From assembly GCA_031407765.1 (NCBI GenBank), contig JANOIR010000032.1:1-6323 (forward strand): a stretch of 6,323 bases of DNA. Reading direction: 5' to 3'. Under the pieces are notes generated by a model. That model was given only the letters and a program-made list of their open reading frames with translations, was not told the DNA's origin and ran no database searches. A program made the position numbers and the translations under genes. Position 1 is the first letter of the stretch; every line of letters begins with the position of its first letter. Source of the DNA: JBDSLU01 sp031407765. GTDB taxonomy: Bacteria; Acidobacteriota; Vicinamibacteria; Vicinamibacterales; Vicinamibacteraceae. Shown piece after piece: positions 6,207 through 6,323 of this stretch.

Positions 6207-6323
6207 CTACGGGAACGGCAGCGTGGTCGCGGTGGCGGCGCTGCCAGCGGCCCAGAAGACGCCGGCGGCGTTCGAGTACATCGCGCGCTCGACGAATACC
6301 GGCAGACTGGCGGCCAGCACCAT
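6207..6323 (-). CDS. Exported DUF4394/AEG-repeat protein, C-terminal end (copy A, cut by right edge)
   Basis: The last 38 codons and TAG stop of a gene that enters from the right edge. The frame reads LPVFVERAMYSNAAGVFWAAG and ends TATTLPFP. It aligns with the C-termini of copy C (LPVFAERALYSNANNVFWAAG, ending TATAIP) and copy B (RPIFVEHAIYANANNVFWAAG, ending SATPLP). It is therefore the end of AEG repeat 4 of a further paralogue, the first of the array in this window. It keeps ERAM where copy B has EHAI. The ATG at the window edge is internal to the gene, not a start. The remainder of the protein is not visible. Confidence 0.87.
   Translation of the reverse strand: MVLAASLPVFVERAMYSNAAGVFWAAGSAATATTLPFP

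Larger units (their letters stand above)
1..6323 (-). repeat. Tandem array of four paralogous genes, about 2.9 kb per unit
   Basis: The window holds two complete and two partial copies of one gene in head-to-tail order on the minus strand. Start codons lie at 6096, 3192 and 293, so the unit length is 2904 and 2899 bp. Spacers measure 110, 105 and 97 bp. Some stretches are still near identical at the DNA level: 30 bases at 1065-1094 recur exactly at 3972-4001, and the match continues with few differences to about 1126 and 4033. Both ends of the array lie outside the window. Confidence 0.88.

Noticed and set aside
1..6323. Mobile element, CRISPR array or defence system as the cause of the repeats
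   Set aside because: No transposase, integrase, terminal inverted repeats, short regular spacers or nuclease motifs were found; the repeats are coding modules and whole genes.

Overview
The window is high-GC bacterial DNA (about two thirds G+C by eye) and carries one kind of gene repeated head to tail. All genes are on the minus strand, so transcription runs from high to low coordinates. Two complete genes (6096 to 3298, 932 aa; 3192 to 391, 933 aa) are flanked by the last 38 codons of a third copy at the right edge (6323 to 6207) and the first 97 codons of a fourth at the left edge (293 to 1). Start-to-start distances are 2904 and 2899 bp and the spacers are 97 to 110 bp. The window therefore samples a regular tandem array of at least four paralogues, with both ends outside.

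Both complete proteins have the same layout: a Sec-type signal peptide, two consecutive DUF4394-like modules of about 230 aa rich in short 'LY-x-(I/L)-(D/N)-x-x-TG' strand-turn motifs, and four C-terminal repeats of about 105 aa. Each C-terminal repeat opens with (F/L)AEG(S/A)xG and ends near an ER(A/T)M(Y/R)(W/F)-like motif. They have no transmembrane anchor, LPXTG signal or recognisable catalytic motif, and almost no cysteine. The best supported description is a secreted or periplasmic repeat protein of unknown function.

The organism cannot be named from this window. High GC, Sec-exported beta-rich repeat proteins and the AEG repeat style fit Acidobacteriota (for example Vicinamibacteria-like soil bacteria), but that is a weak inference from memory of similar proteins. 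There are no RNA genes, CRISPR arrays, transposases, integrases or attachment sites. The three spacers hold Shine-Dalgarno sites and GC-rich inverted repeats downstream of each stop, with no clear promoter. The long plus-strand open frames are antisense shadows caused by high GC and the repeated coding sequence.

Nothing shows the genes acting in a pathway. The notable biology is the tandem amplification of a large two-module, four-repeat exported protein, with divergence between copies.
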